The notes below the pieces were generated by a model. The model did no database searches. It had not been told where the DNA came from and was given only the letters and a program-made list of their open reading frames with translations. This document shows, piece after piece, positions 1-9,100 of a stretch of 33,010 bases of DNA (within the stretch, counting starts at the first letter, position 1; each line of letters starts with the position of its first letter). The DNA comes from an uncultured bacterium (GTDB lineage Bacteria > Verrucomicrobiota > Verrucomicrobiia > Verrucomicrobiales > V1-33), in contig CAIZWU010000150.1 in assembly GCA_903936775.1 (NCBI GenBank), positions 1 to 33,010 of the forward strand, written 5' to 3'. Position numbers and translations under genes: made by a program.

Positions 1-165
1 GTCAAACGCCTCGCGGAAAGCCCCATCGAGCAACTCATCTGCACCGACTCCGTCCCCATGGCCAAAGGCGAAAAGGTCACCACGCTCGGCATCGCGGATC
101 TCCTCGGCGAAGCCATCCGCCGCATCCACGGCGGGGAAAGCGTGACCTCACTCTTCAAGGTCTGA
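1..165 (+). CDS. prs: Ribose-phosphate pyrophosphokinase, C-terminal end (partial)
   Basis: The window opens inside this gene in frame 1 and shows its last 54 codons, ending with TGA at 163-165. The tail, with LICTDSVP, then GIADLLGEAIRRIHGGESV and a final SLF, matches the conserved end of bacterial PRPP synthetases, where the IADLLGEAIRRIHxGESVSSLF pattern is highly conserved. The enzyme makes phosphoribosyl pyrophosphate from ribose 5-phosphate and ATP for nucleotide, histidine and tryptophan synthesis in the cytoplasm. The catalytic part lies outside the window, so activity cannot be judged here. The gene converges with a decayed minus-strand gene whose stop overlaps its last 11 bases. Confidence 0.85.
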   Translation, partial: VKRLAESPIEQLICTDSVPMAKGEKVTTLGIADLLGEAIRRIHGGESVTSLFKV

Positions 166-680
166 CCGCCGGCGCGGGCACCCGTTTTCCATGGTGGGCA
201 CCCACCTCAGGGGACCAGGTCAGGATCGCCATCACGGGTGAATGATCGGACCCGAGGTTATCCCCATGCACCTGCCAGTCCAGCACATTCAAAGGCCCAC
301 CGGTCAGGATGTGATCAATTGGCAGCACCCAGATGCCACTTTGCCAGGTCGGGGCAAGTCCATGCCCCATCGCCGCATCACACAACCGGCCGCGCTCCAG
401 CAACCGGTCGAACCATGGAGAAAACGGCGTGCAATTGAAATCTCCTGACGGCCCACCAGATCAGCAGGCCCAGCAGCGTTCCTATCTAATAAAACCGGAC
501 ATGGGTCAGGCGCTCGATAAAACTGCAGTGCAGCCACCACGGAGCAGCCGCGATCCCCAGAAACGCCAGGCCCAGGGTTCCCCACGTCACCCCCTTGATC
601 AAAAGACCGGGCATACGGCGAAGCAGACGGGAAGGGACTAGCATGAATTTGCGTTCAGGGCCACCGGGGATTGACGCCAA
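155..680 (-). pseudogene. Decayed endonuclease/exonuclease/phosphatase (EEP) family membrane protein
   Basis: Both ends of an EEP-family protein can be read, but the catalytic middle is missing. The N-terminal part (about 680-440) gives two hydrophobic segments, the first around GTLGLAFLGIAAAPWWL and the second around IGTLLGLLIWWAVRR, as in membrane-anchored EEP proteins. A TAG stop at 488-486 interrupts it between HVRFY and IGTLLG; one C-to-T change from CAG would explain it. After WWAVRR the reading frame switches and continues as GDFNCTPFSPWFDRLL, then PTW, PIDHIL and GSDHSP, the conserved C-terminal EEP motifs, down to a TGA at 157-155. In intact relatives well over 100 residues separate these two parts. 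I infer an internal deletion plus a nonsense change. The start is approximate. Confidence 0.7.
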
Positions 681-796
681 CGGATAGAGTCCATCCGGCC
701 CAAATAATCTGCTGGAACCCGAGGCTCATTGAAAGTCTGCGGAGTCATCCATTCCACTCAATTTCGTGACTTTGCTCCGGGAACTCCGCGTCCCGC

Positions 797-815
797 GCCG
801 CTGCCCTGGAGCGGC
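797..815 (-). terminator. Possible weak stem-loop after the esterase gene
   Basis: GCCGCT at 797-802 pairs with AGCGGC at 810-815 around a 7-base loop, 26 bases beyond the esterase stop codon. No T-run follows on the minus strand, so it is not a canonical intrinsic terminator. Confidence 0.2.
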
Positions 816-840
816 CTTGCGTGTATGCATGGTGTAAGAG

Positions 841-1785
841 TCAGGGTTTTGCCTTGAGGTGCCGGTCAAAAAAAGCGACCACTTCGCCGGTGTAATCAAA
901 CTTCGCCGTCCGCAACGGCCACGCGTGATTGGCTCCCGGCACCATGATCAGTTTTGACTCCACCCCGGCCGCGGTCAGGGTGCGGTCCAGTTCCTTGGAT
1001 TGATCCCGGTCCACCGTGGTATCACGCCCGCCATGCAGCGTAAGGGTGGGAGGGGAGTCCTGCCGGATATGGGTGACGGGCGAGGCCAGCTTCCACTTTT
1101 CCAGGGCTTCCCCTCGATCCTCCGGAAACAGGCGGCTGGGGGCCGGTTGGCCATTCGGCGTGCCCGAGGCATCCGTGCCCTGGCGCGTCAGGAGATTGGA
1201 GATGCCATACAGATTGACGCAGGCGGAGACCCGGTCGGAGCAGTCCGGATAAAGCGACGGGGGATTCAATTCCTTGTTTCCCGCGGTGTAGGCCAGCATC
1301 ATCGCCAGATGACCACCGGCCGATCCGCCGATCACGCCGATGTTGTCAGGATCGATCCGGTAGCGGTCCGCATTGAATCGCAGCCAGCGGACCGCGTTTT
1401 TGCAATCCGCGAGATTGCGCGGCCATCGGTCCTTTTCGCCTTTCCAGTATTCGATGCTCACGCAAACGTAACCTGCCTGCACCAGGGTGACCGCGGTAAT
1501 GACTTCGCGCTCTGCGCTTTTGTCCCCGCCCACCCAGCCGCCACCATGGATAATCACGACCGCCGGAGAACGTTCGTAAGGGGACCGCGCCACGGCTTGG
1601 TAGAGATCCAGCTTTTCCTGCCGCTCCGGCCCAAGATAAGACAAATCACGTTCGACCTTCACCCCGTCAGGAAGGGGCCGGGAGGTTCCGGGGGCAGCCG
1701 CGGCCCGCTGGGCTTCCGCAGCCAGGAGGCCACCGGGCAAAAGACACCAGCAGAGGACAGCAAAGGAGACAACGTTGATGGCCAT
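841..1785 (-). CDS. Secreted alpha/beta-hydrolase esterase (BD-FAE/carboxylesterase type)
   Basis: A 314-residue alpha/beta hydrolase of the hormone-sensitive-lipase/BD-FAE-like group. Visible motifs are the oxyanion-hole HGGGW (about residues 80-84), the nucleophile elbow GGSAGGH with Ser155, and probable Asp255 (HGGRDTTVD) and His287 (GANHAWP) completing the triad. I start the gene at the ATG at 1785 because it begins a good signal peptide (MAINVVSFAVLCWCLL, ending near LAAEA); a longer reading frame to 1839 would put charged sequence ahead of it. The product is probably exported and cleaves ester bonds, perhaps acyl groups on plant or algal polysaccharides; the substrate cannot be told from sequence. 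It is transcribed alone, divergently from the DUF485/symporter pair. Confidence 0.85.
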   Translation of the reverse strand: MAINVVSFAVLCWCLLPGGLLAAEAQRAAAAPGTSRPLPDGVKVERDLSYLGPERQEKLDLYQAVARSPYERSPAVVIIHGGGWVGGDKSAEREVITAVTLVQAGYVCVSIEYWKGEKDRWPRNLADCKNAVRWLRFNADRYRIDPDNIGVIGGSAGGHLAMMLAYTAGNKELNPPSLYPDCSDRVSACVNLYGISNLLTRQGTDASGTPNGQPAPSRLFPEDRGEALEKWKLASPVTHIRQDSPPTLTLHGGRDTTVDRDQSKELDRTLTAAGVESKLIMVPGANHAWPLRTAKFDYTGEVVAFFDRHLKAKP

Positions 1786-1919
1786 GAGGACCCGAACATC
1801 TCCACAACCGCCCTCCAAAGGAAGGGCCAATTTCAGCAAGACCCTTTCGCAATCCTTTTCTGTCCCCCACCGGAAAACCGTTGCCCGCTGCGCCCGGACT
1901 CTGCTACATCTTCGCGCTT

Positions 1920-2243
1920 ATGTCCGACACGCCGCCCGAACACGACGATTTCATCCACAGCGAGGAATTCCTCCATGGCCTGATGAAACGCCAACTCCGT
2001 CTCTCCATCGCCTGCGCCGCCGCTTTCCTCGTGGTCCTCGTCGGCCTGCCGCTGGCGAATTATTTCGCCCCGGATTTCATGGCACAAAGGGTCGGCGGTT
2101 TCACCCTGACCTGGCTGGTGCTGGGCGTGCTCTTTTTCCCCTTTGTCTGGATCATTGCCCGCATCTTCATCACCCGCTCCATGGCCCTTGAGGAAGCTGA
2201 AGTGCACCTCGCCGCCGCAGGCAACCAGAAGCGTAAAGGCTGA
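1920..2243 (+). CDS. yjcH: DUF485 (YjcH-like) inner-membrane protein
   Basis: A 107-residue membrane protein with two hydrophobic helices (about residues 25-45 and 58-80) in the DUF485 pattern: an N-terminal EEFLHGLMKRQLRLS, a loop with FAPDFMAQRVGGFTLTW, and a charged C-terminal tail. DUF485 proteins are typically encoded directly upstream of acetate-type sodium:solute symporters, as here, where the symporter gene starts 26 bp downstream. The role of YjcH is not well defined; it probably supports the symporter. I chose the ATG at 1920 (MSDTPPEHDD) over an upstream in-frame ATG at 1881 because the extra residues are not family-like and overlap the promoter region. TTGCCC at 1881-1886 and TACATC just upstream could form a promoter with a very short leader. 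Confidence 0.85.
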   Translation: MSDTPPEHDDFIHSEEFLHGLMKRQLRLSIACAAAFLVVLVGLPLANYFAPDFMAQRVGGFTLTWLVLGVLFFPFVWIIARIFITRSMALEEAEVHLAAAGNQKRKG

Positions 2244-2269
2244 TCCCATTTCCCCACTTTTCCGATACC

Positions 2270-4054
2270 ATGCCTGCTTCCGCTGCTTCTTTCGATCCCT
2301 GGATTCTCGCCTTCTCCGCCGTCACCGTCATCGTGACCATCTGGATGGGTTTCCGCTCCGCCAAGACCTCCAAATCCGCCTCCGACTTCTTCGTCGCCGG
2401 GCGCTCGGTCTCGGTGGGCTGGAATGCCTCCGCCATCTCCGGCGAATACCTCAGTGCTGCCAGTTTCATGGGCGTGGCCGGCATGGTGATGCTTTCCGGT
2501 TATGATGCCCTCTGGTATCCCGTTTGTTACGCCTGCGGTTATCTTTTCCTGCTGCTGTTCATCGCTGGACCGCTGCGGCGCTTCGGGGCCTACACCATTC
2601 CCGACTTCGCCGAAGGCCGCTACGATTCCCCGGTTTTCCGTAAAATCGCCGTCTGTTTTGTCCTCTTCATCGGCTTTTTCTACACCATGCCGCAGATGAA
2701 AGGTGCGGGTACCACCCTTGCTTACATCTTCCCCGGCCTGCCCTACTGGGTCGGCGTCGCCGTGGTCGGCGCGGTGATCACGCTGAATGTCGCGCTGGGC
2801 GGCATGAAGGGCATCACCCTCGTCCAGGCCGTGCAGTATTGGATTAAGATGTTTGCCATCTCGGTGCCCGTGTTTGTGCTGCTCTCCGTCTACGGCGGAT
2901 ATGGCCAGAACCTCTCGGTCAACCAGTCTGCGGCCGATGCTTCCACCCCTGCCGCGATCGTGCAAACCGTGGAAGCCACCCCAACCCCACGCCTCGCCCT
3001 GCCCGAGAAAGCCCCGAAAGATGAAGCCTGGATCGCGCCGTTCGGCCCTCTGACCACCAAAGCCGCCAAAGCCGCCGGACTCTCCGCCGAGGAGGCCAAA
3101 CCCTACTCCCTGCTTTATACCTTTTCCCTGATCGTGGCCTTGGTCTGCGGCACCGCTGGCCTGCCTCACATTCTGGTCCGGTTTTATACCAATCCCGACG
3201 GTGTCGCGGCCAAAAAGACGACCATGTGGGTCATGATTCTGATCGGGGTCTTTTACGTCTTCCCTCCCGTCTTCGGGGTGCTCGGCCGCAACTTCCTCCC
3301 GGAACTCTACGCCGCCACCGGCTCCAAAGGCCCTGACAAAGTGGTGTTGGAACTTCCCGTGCTGATCCGTCAAAAATACGGCATCCTCGGCTCCATCCTC
3401 AGCGGCATCACCTGCGCCGGGGCCTTCGCCGCCTTCATGAGCACCTTCTCCGGGCTGCTGGTCTCCATGACCGGCGCCCTCGCCCACGATGTTTATGGCC
3501 GCATGCTGCGCCCCAAATCCACCGCGGAAGAACGGATGCGCATGTTCAAATGGTGCGCCGTGCTGGTCGGGGGTATCTCCGTGCTGCTGGGCGCGTTGGT
3601 GGAGCCCCTCGAGATCAACTTCATGGTCGGCCAAGCCTTCGCCATCGCCGCCGCCAGCTACTTCCCCCTGTTGTTCATGAGTGTCTGGTGGCGCGGCATG
3701 ACCATGAAAGGCGCTGCCACCGGCATGTTGACCGGCGGGCTCTGCGCGCTCTTCTCCGCCGCCATGGTCAATGCCAGCACCCTCGCCTCCGATAAAGGGC
3801 CCATGGGCAAACTCTTCTCAGGCTTCAGCGGACTGAATGACTTTTGGAAAGAGCACCCTCTCCTCCGCATCCTCTGCGAACAACCTGCCATCTGGTCGGT
3901 GCCCCTTTCCATCGGCCTTATGATCGTGGTTTCCAAAGCGACCCGGAAAACCATCCCTGCCGACATCCGCATGAAGATGCTGGTCCTGCACGCCCCGGAA
4001 AAACTGGGCCTCAAACAGGAATACATCCAGGAGCACCAGGGGGCGGCGCACTGA
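2270..4054 (+). CDS. actP: ActP-like sodium:solute symporter (acetate/monocarboxylate)
   Basis: A 594-residue polytopic protein of the sodium:solute symporter family (SSF), closest in pattern to E. coli ActP: an early FVAGRSVSVGWNASAISGEYLSAASF segment, GALGGMKGIT-like sequence, and GTAGLPHILVRFYTNPD in the middle. It should take up acetate or other short carboxylates with Na+ across the inner membrane. About 50 residues of Ala/Pro/Glu/Lys-rich hydrophilic sequence (roughly residues 210-275) lie between membrane helices just before the GTAGLPHIL segment, making it longer than ActP (549 residues). The gene follows the DUF485 gene at 26 bp, so the two are probably one transcript. The substrate is inferred from the DUF485 pairing. 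Confidence 0.85.
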   Translation: MPASAASFDPWILAFSAVTVIVTIWMGFRSAKTSKSASDFFVAGRSVSVGWNASAISGEYLSAASFMGVAGMVMLSGYDALWYPVCYACGYLFLLLFIAGPLRRFGAYTIPDFAEGRYDSPVFRKIAVCFVLFIGFFYTMPQMKGAGTTLAYIFPGLPYWVGVAVVGAVITLNVALGGMKGITLVQAVQYWIKMFAISVPVFVLLSVYGGYGQNLSVNQSAADASTPAAIVQTVEATPTPRLALPEKAPKDEAWIAPFGPLTTKAAKAAGLSAEEAKPYSLLYTFSLIVALVCGTAGLPHILVRFYTNPDGVAAKKTTMWVMILIGVFYVFPPVFGVLGRNFLPELYAATGSKGPDKVVLELPVLIRQKYGILGSILSGITCAGAFAAFMSTFSGLLVSMTGALAHDVYGRMLRPKSTAEERMRMFKWCAVLVGGISVLLGALVEPLEINFMVGQAFAIAAASYFPLLFMSVWWRGMTMKGAATGMLTGGLCALFSAAMVNASTLASDKGPMGKLFSGFSGLNDFWKEHPLLRILCEQPAIWSVPLSIGLMIVVSKATRKTIPADIRMKMLVLHAPEKLGLKQEYIQEHQGAAH

Positions 4055-4061
4055 ACGGGCC

Positions 4062-4216
4062 GCGGACTGGTAGTCCGCCCCGGAGCCACGGCTTCCTCCA
4101 AGGCACCACCATTCCCAGAGCAATGCCGGGGATGCCCAGTGGACTGCCTTGGGAAGTTTTGGTTATGAAAAATGGCACTCCGCGAAACGATGCTCCGGGG
4201 CGGACTACAAGTCCGC
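4062..4216. repeat. Structured REP/BIME-like inverted-repeat element
   Basis: Two copies of a 25-bp unit lie in inverted orientation at 4062-4086 and 4192-4216 and differ at a single base. Each contains the palindrome CGGACT-N3-AGTCCG. Inside, CCAAGGCA at 4098-4105 pairs with TGCCTTGG at 4145-4152, and the pairing extends outward with one bulge. The whole 155 bp could fold as a nested cruciform or long RNA hairpin. It lies between the convergent symporter and cytochrome/SUMF1 genes, a typical REP/BIME position, and might act as a bidirectional terminator. Translated, such units give GADYQSA or GADYKSA strings, which I recognise from spurious ORFs in Verrucomicrobiota and Planctomycetota genomes. 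No flanking target-site duplication was seen. Confidence 0.65.
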
Positions 4217-4306
4217 GCTCCGTTCCCCCTATAAGCCGGCTTGGTTTACGTTCACCCGAAAGCAGCCGCCGCTCTTCACGAGGCGGCAGTTTCGAGTCGC
4301 CAGGGA

Positions 4307-6076
4307 TTACTTCACCACGTTCTTTGTCCCGAGGTTCCAGGCATCGTGCATTTCCTCGACGCTTGGCACCCGGAGCGGACGCACGAGGCGCATGCCGAGG
4401 AACTGGGCGCTGGTGTGGTACCAGATGCTCTTCGGAAGCTGGGGATCCATCACTTTCCAGGTATCCTTGGAGCCGCGGCGGGCGGCGCTTCTCAGATCCT
4501 TTAGATAGTCATCCCACGAGCCACCGCGTACAGAACGCGGATAGAGGGTGACCGGTTTGTTCCATGGCAGAGGCGCGGCGCCGGTCTGCACCAGTGCGGC
4601 CATCGCCCCGTAATAGGCGGGATCGTACTGATCCAGGGTCCACTCGGCCGCGTTGCCATGGATATCGTAGAGCCCCCATGGATTCGGCTTTTTCTGGGCG
4701 ACCTGCTGGGTCTTGCCGTCACTGTTTTCGAAATACCAAGCGTAGTCGCCAATTTTCGAGGCATCATCCCCAAAGGACCACGCCGTAGTGGTCCCGGCAC
4801 GGGCGGCGTATTCCCATTCGGCTTCGGTGGGCAGGCGGTAGAAGTGACCGGTCTGCGCACTGAGCCACTGACAGAATTTGTTGGCGGCGTGTTCGGTCAT
4901 GGAGATGGCCGGATAACCATCCTGGCCCATTCCGAAAGTCATGTCCGTGTAAGGCGCGGTGGGGCTGCTGGTGGCGTCCACCGGCTCGTCCTTGGGATTC
5001 AAGGTCTTCTTGCTGCCGTCCTTCCACCGGGCATCCGGCGTGACCATGAAAGGCATGTAAAGGTCCCAGGTAACTTCAGTGGCCCCCATCCAGAAGGGTT
5101 CGATTTTTACCTTCACCTGCGGGCCTTCGTCCGGTTTCCGGTCCTTTTCCGTCTCCGGACTGCCCATCAGAAACTCCCCACCGGGGATCGGCACCATGGC
5201 AAATTCCTTACCGGTCTTTTTGACGGTTTCCTGGTAGGCTTTCAGTTGATCCGCACTGGCTTCCTTGCTGCCAGCGACAATCAACTCCCGGACTTTGCCG
5301 GTCAACTCAATCGTATCAGGCGACGGCGGGCGATCCTCCGTCTTGGTCTTGGGCACCAGCACGACTCCTTCGGGCCAAGGCGCGCCCTGTTGCACCCAAC
5401 GCTTCAGTTTTTCCTGCTGCTCGGCCTTGAGCGGGCCCCCACTCTTCACGGGCGGCATCAATTCTTCGTCGTCCTCTTTGAGCGTGGTGTGCGTGTAAAG
5501 CGGGCTGGCATCGGGATCGAAGGCCACGAGGGAGGTGCCATTTTCCCCGCCTTTGATGGTGGCGGCGAGGGTGGTCATGTCGAGATCGCCCTTCAACTTG
5601 TCTGGCCGGTGGCAGGAGACGCAGTTCTGCTCAAGGATGGGTTGGATGTCCCGGACAAATTGCATCCGCGGCTGGGTGGCGAGAGTCAATCCGGCGGGCC
5701 ACTTGGCTCCGGCGGTGATCCATGCCTTCAAATGATCACTCTGGACAGCCGTCAGGGCCGGTTCCTTGCTCGGCGGCATCACCATGTCATCATCCGCGGG
5801 CAACCGGGTCGAGGTGTAAAGTTTGCTTTCCTCCGGCTTGCCCGGCACCAGCCAAGCGCCGTTTTCGCCGCCCTTGAGGGCATTTTCCAAGGTATCGAGC
5901 CTTCCGTCGCCCTTCTGCTGGTCAGCGTTGTGGCAATGCACACAGGTGCTTTCCAGCACAGGCTGCACAAATCGGGTAAAATAAGCTTCGGTATCCGGAG
6001 CCGGATCTGCCGCGGTCAGGGGCATCACGGCAGCCAGAGTGGAAACCAAACCGGGGAGAAGGAGGCGGGGGAACAT
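4307..6076 (-). CDS. Exported PSCyt-type cytochrome c protein fused to a SUMF1/FGE-like domain
   Basis: A 589-residue exported protein. After a signal peptide (MFPRLLLPGLVSTLAAVMPLTAA) come two PSCyt1-type (Planctomycete cytochrome C) modules with haem-binding CVHCH (45-49) and CVSCH (152-156), each followed by the GGENG and MPP features of these modules. From about residue 290 a formylglycine-generating-enzyme-like (SUMF1) domain begins with MVPIPGGEFLMGSP and continues through YRLPTEAEWEYAAR, GLYDIHGNAAEWT and SVRGGSWDD. The region after RGGSW, where catalytic FGEs carry the active-site cysteines, has none (DDYLKDLRSAARRG), so I infer a binding or structural role rather than sulfatase maturation. 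The ATG at 6076 was chosen because it starts the signal peptide. Confidence 0.85.
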   Translation of the reverse strand: MFPRLLLPGLVSTLAAVMPLTAADPAPDTEAYFTRFVQPVLESTCVHCHNADQQKGDGRLDTLENALKGGENGAWLVPGKPEESKLYTSTRLPADDDMVMPPSKEPALTAVQSDHLKAWITAGAKWPAGLTLATQPRMQFVRDIQPILEQNCVSCHRPDKLKGDLDMTTLAATIKGGENGTSLVAFDPDASPLYTHTTLKEDDEELMPPVKSGGPLKAEQQEKLKRWVQQGAPWPEGVVLVPKTKTEDRPPSPDTIELTGKVRELIVAGSKEASADQLKAYQETVKKTGKEFAMVPIPGGEFLMGSPETEKDRKPDEGPQVKVKIEPFWMGATEVTWDLYMPFMVTPDARWKDGSKKTLNPKDEPVDATSSPTAPYTDMTFGMGQDGYPAISMTEHAANKFCQWLSAQTGHFYRLPTEAEWEYAARAGTTTAWSFGDDASKIGDYAWYFENSDGKTQQVAQKKPNPWGLYDIHGNAAEWTLDQYDPAYYGAMAALVQTGAAPLPWNKPVTLYPRSVRGGSWDDYLKDLRSAARRGSKDTWKVMDPQLPKSIWYHTSAQFLGMRLVRPLRVPSVEEMHDAWNLGTKNVVK

Positions 6077-6178
6077 GGGGGAAAAAAGAGGGACCAGAGT
6101 GACTGGCTTGCAATCGGAATTTGGACGGAAAACTCCCGCCTCAGGCTGGAAAATCAAGCCTCGGGGAGCGTTTTTGAT

Positions 6179-9100
6179 TTATGGCCGCAATTCCCACCCG
6201 ATCTGCAAAAAAGTCCGGGAGTCTGCGACGGATCCGGCCTGGGTCCGCACCGTGATCCGCTCGCTCCCATCCAGGAGGGCCACATTGGAAATCATTTCCA
6301 GCGGCACCGGCGACCACGTTATGAGATCGGCACTGCGGCGGATCACCGCCTGCACATCGTCGCGGCCGCGCTGCCGCACATAACTCAGCTCCAGACCCGC
6401 CGGCTCTCCCGGCCCGGCGGGGGGCACCGCAGACGCCACCGGCAGACGCGGGGCGTCGTGATCCGAAAGTGACCCCCCAATGGCGTATTCCACCAAGGCC
6501 GGCAGACCATCACCATCGGCGTCACTGTCATCCGCCGGATTCCCCTGCCCGGCTTTCCATTCCACATAACGATCCGACTCGGCCGCGCCCGGACTCCCGC
6601 CTGGCAGCACACTGAAACGCCAGTTCCCCGCCCCGCCCGGAGCCACTCCATGATCTCGCCGGACCAGGCTGTATCCCGCCAGACCCTCCGGCCAGGGGGC
6701 TTTGGTATCATAGCTGAAATCCGTCAGGATAGCACCGGACGCCGCGGTCAGGGTGATGCGCTCCCCGGCATCGTCCAGACTGCCGGTGAAGGTCCCGACC
6801 ACCAGCGGTCCCGGGCCATAACGTTGCCGGAAGGCTGCCAACCGGCGCACCACCACTCCCCGGGCTCCCGGGAGCAGCACCCCATCTGTCAGGGAAAAGT
6901 CGAATCCGCGGGTGCCGCGGACCTCCCTCGGATTGAGCGGTTCGCCACCATGGTTCAGGAGTTCGATGAATTCGAAATCATCCTTGTCGGTAAATCCCGC
7001 GGCCCGTTCCACTGCCGTGGGAGCCCCCGGCACCGGCTGGATTTCCGTGATCACCAGCGGCGGCAAGCCGGGACTACGCGTAAACACCGCTTCGTTCAAC
7101 GCACTCCATTCCGTGCCGCGTTTGACCCGGGCTTTCAAGGTGACCGTCCAGCCATTGATTTCCACGGGACCAGCATACGTCAGGCCAGAAGCTGCCACCG
7201 CCCCACCCACGACCCGCGGGTCGCTGCCATCGATCGTATAATATAGTTCCGGACTCCCGGGATTGTTTTGCGACACCGTCACGGTGGTTCCGGCGGCCGG
7301 AATGCCCCCGCCGTGCTGATTAAAGACCGGGGCATTCACCAGAGGATAGAGTGGTTTGGTGCCACCATCGTAACCCCGCAGTTGCCGCAGCAGTTCGTTC
7401 ACGCGGCCGGTGCCGCCACTCTGATTGGTCCCACTGGCGATGAAGCGGAAGAGCCGCTGGTTCGCTCCCAGCCAATCCTGCCTGACAAAAGGCTGGGCCT
7501 GCACCGAGTCCCCCCACCGGGCCGACTCCGCCCAGATCGCGGTATCGATCTGCGCCGCGAGCCCTTTCATGCGGGCCAGCACCCTGTTGTCGGTCATGGC
7601 TCCATTATTGAAAAAATGCCGGTGCGCCCGGTCGCCGAAAAGCACGCGGTATTCGGCATTCCAGGCCAGATCCTCGTGGATGAACTCCGGATTGCTCCGG
7701 GTGTAATCGTTGACTCCCGCCACGGAATTAGACCATGGCCTGATCTGCAATCCACCGCCGACCCTCTGATTATTACCCCCTTCCAGGCCGAGTGATTGTT
7801 CAAAGTCGTGGATGAAGAAGCGGAACCCGTCGGCCCCCGTGCGGTTGCGCACCCCGAACCAGTTATTGGAAGCACCCACATAATCCGACACCGGGCCGTC
7901 GTTGCCCCCCATGTAAAACAGCACCAACAAATAGTCCGCCAGATTCACGGCATCCAGCACCACTGGGTCCCCTGTCGCCGTCACCCCATCGGCCGCCCGC
8001 CCCATCAGTTTGAAGTAGTTGGCATTCACCGGACTGGTCCGCACCGCCCGGGCCCCGCTCCAGAGCTGGTGCCAGCCGCTGCCCGCCGCCATGGTGCCAT
8101 CACTGGCCTCGGTGGTATGCCCGCCGGGATAACCTGAAGTTTTGACCACATCGTAGTCTTCCTCCTTCCCTCCGAAGTATTGCTCACCATATCCTTTATT
8201 GGGCCGCTCGTCCGTATTGTAGAGCCCCCAATACTGCCCGTTCAGGTAGACGTGGACGTAACGGATCCTCGATCCCGGCGCAATTTCCACCTGGGTGGCA
8301 CGCGATACCTCATCGCGCAGGAACGTGTTCTCCGCGCTTCCGAGATAGGCCCACGATGCATCCTGTGAAGTCCGCAGGTCGAAACCATCAAATGATGAAG
8401 GCGAAGCTTCCCCAAAAAGGGGGTAGTCCATCTTCCCTTTGCCATACTGCTGACGGAAAAACAGACGGAACGAATGTTTGGGATTGTTGGGGTCGCGGCT
8501 GAACCCCCCACGCAGCCGCAATCCGCCATTCTGTTGGAATCCATTCGGGCCCGCATTCAGCGGATCATTCAAAATCTCCAGTGAAACCGGCCGCTCCGCC
8601 GCTTCCCCGCGATCCTCCGGACTGACATAAATACCCGTGGCCGGGTCCACCAAATTCGCCAGATCCGTCACCAGGGAGACCGTCGGAATGGCCAGCAAGC
8701 TTTGCTTCAGCGTGGCGGAAGTCGCCAGCGCCGCGACCTGGGGATCCATCCCGTAGTCAAACCGCTGACTGTTGATGGGATTGGGCGGCCAACCGGATGG
8801 GGCACTTCCATCCGCGGATTGGGTGACCACATCATCGGGGAAAAAATAACTATGGGTATCCACTTTGGACGATTGCCAGCCGCCCCGGAAGGCCGCCGCC
8901 CGCAGCACGGTGGTGCGGTCCACCAGGACCGGCCCACTGTAGACAAAACCCGTGGTGGCCGTCGGCGTATCCCCGTTCCGCGTATAGCGGATCACCGCCC
9001 CGGGGGTCGTGCAGGTGATCTCCACATTCACCGGAGCCCCGTAAAAACCCCGGTCCACCGAAAACTGCGTCTCCGCCACAAACCCCGCAACTCCGGAGGC

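Noticed and set aside
1000..1983. Long plus-strand ORF of 327 codons opposite the esterase gene
   Set aside because: Antisense shadow of a convincing esterase gene; no domain or start signal.
2060..3634. 524-codon minus-strand ORF rich in Gly, His, Asp and Glu
   Set aside because: Antisense shadow of the symporter; composition is the reverse complement of membrane-helix codons.
4658..6472. 604-codon plus-strand ORF
   Set aside because: Lies opposite the cytochrome/SUMF1 gene and the end of the LTD/CotH gene; no recognisable motifs.
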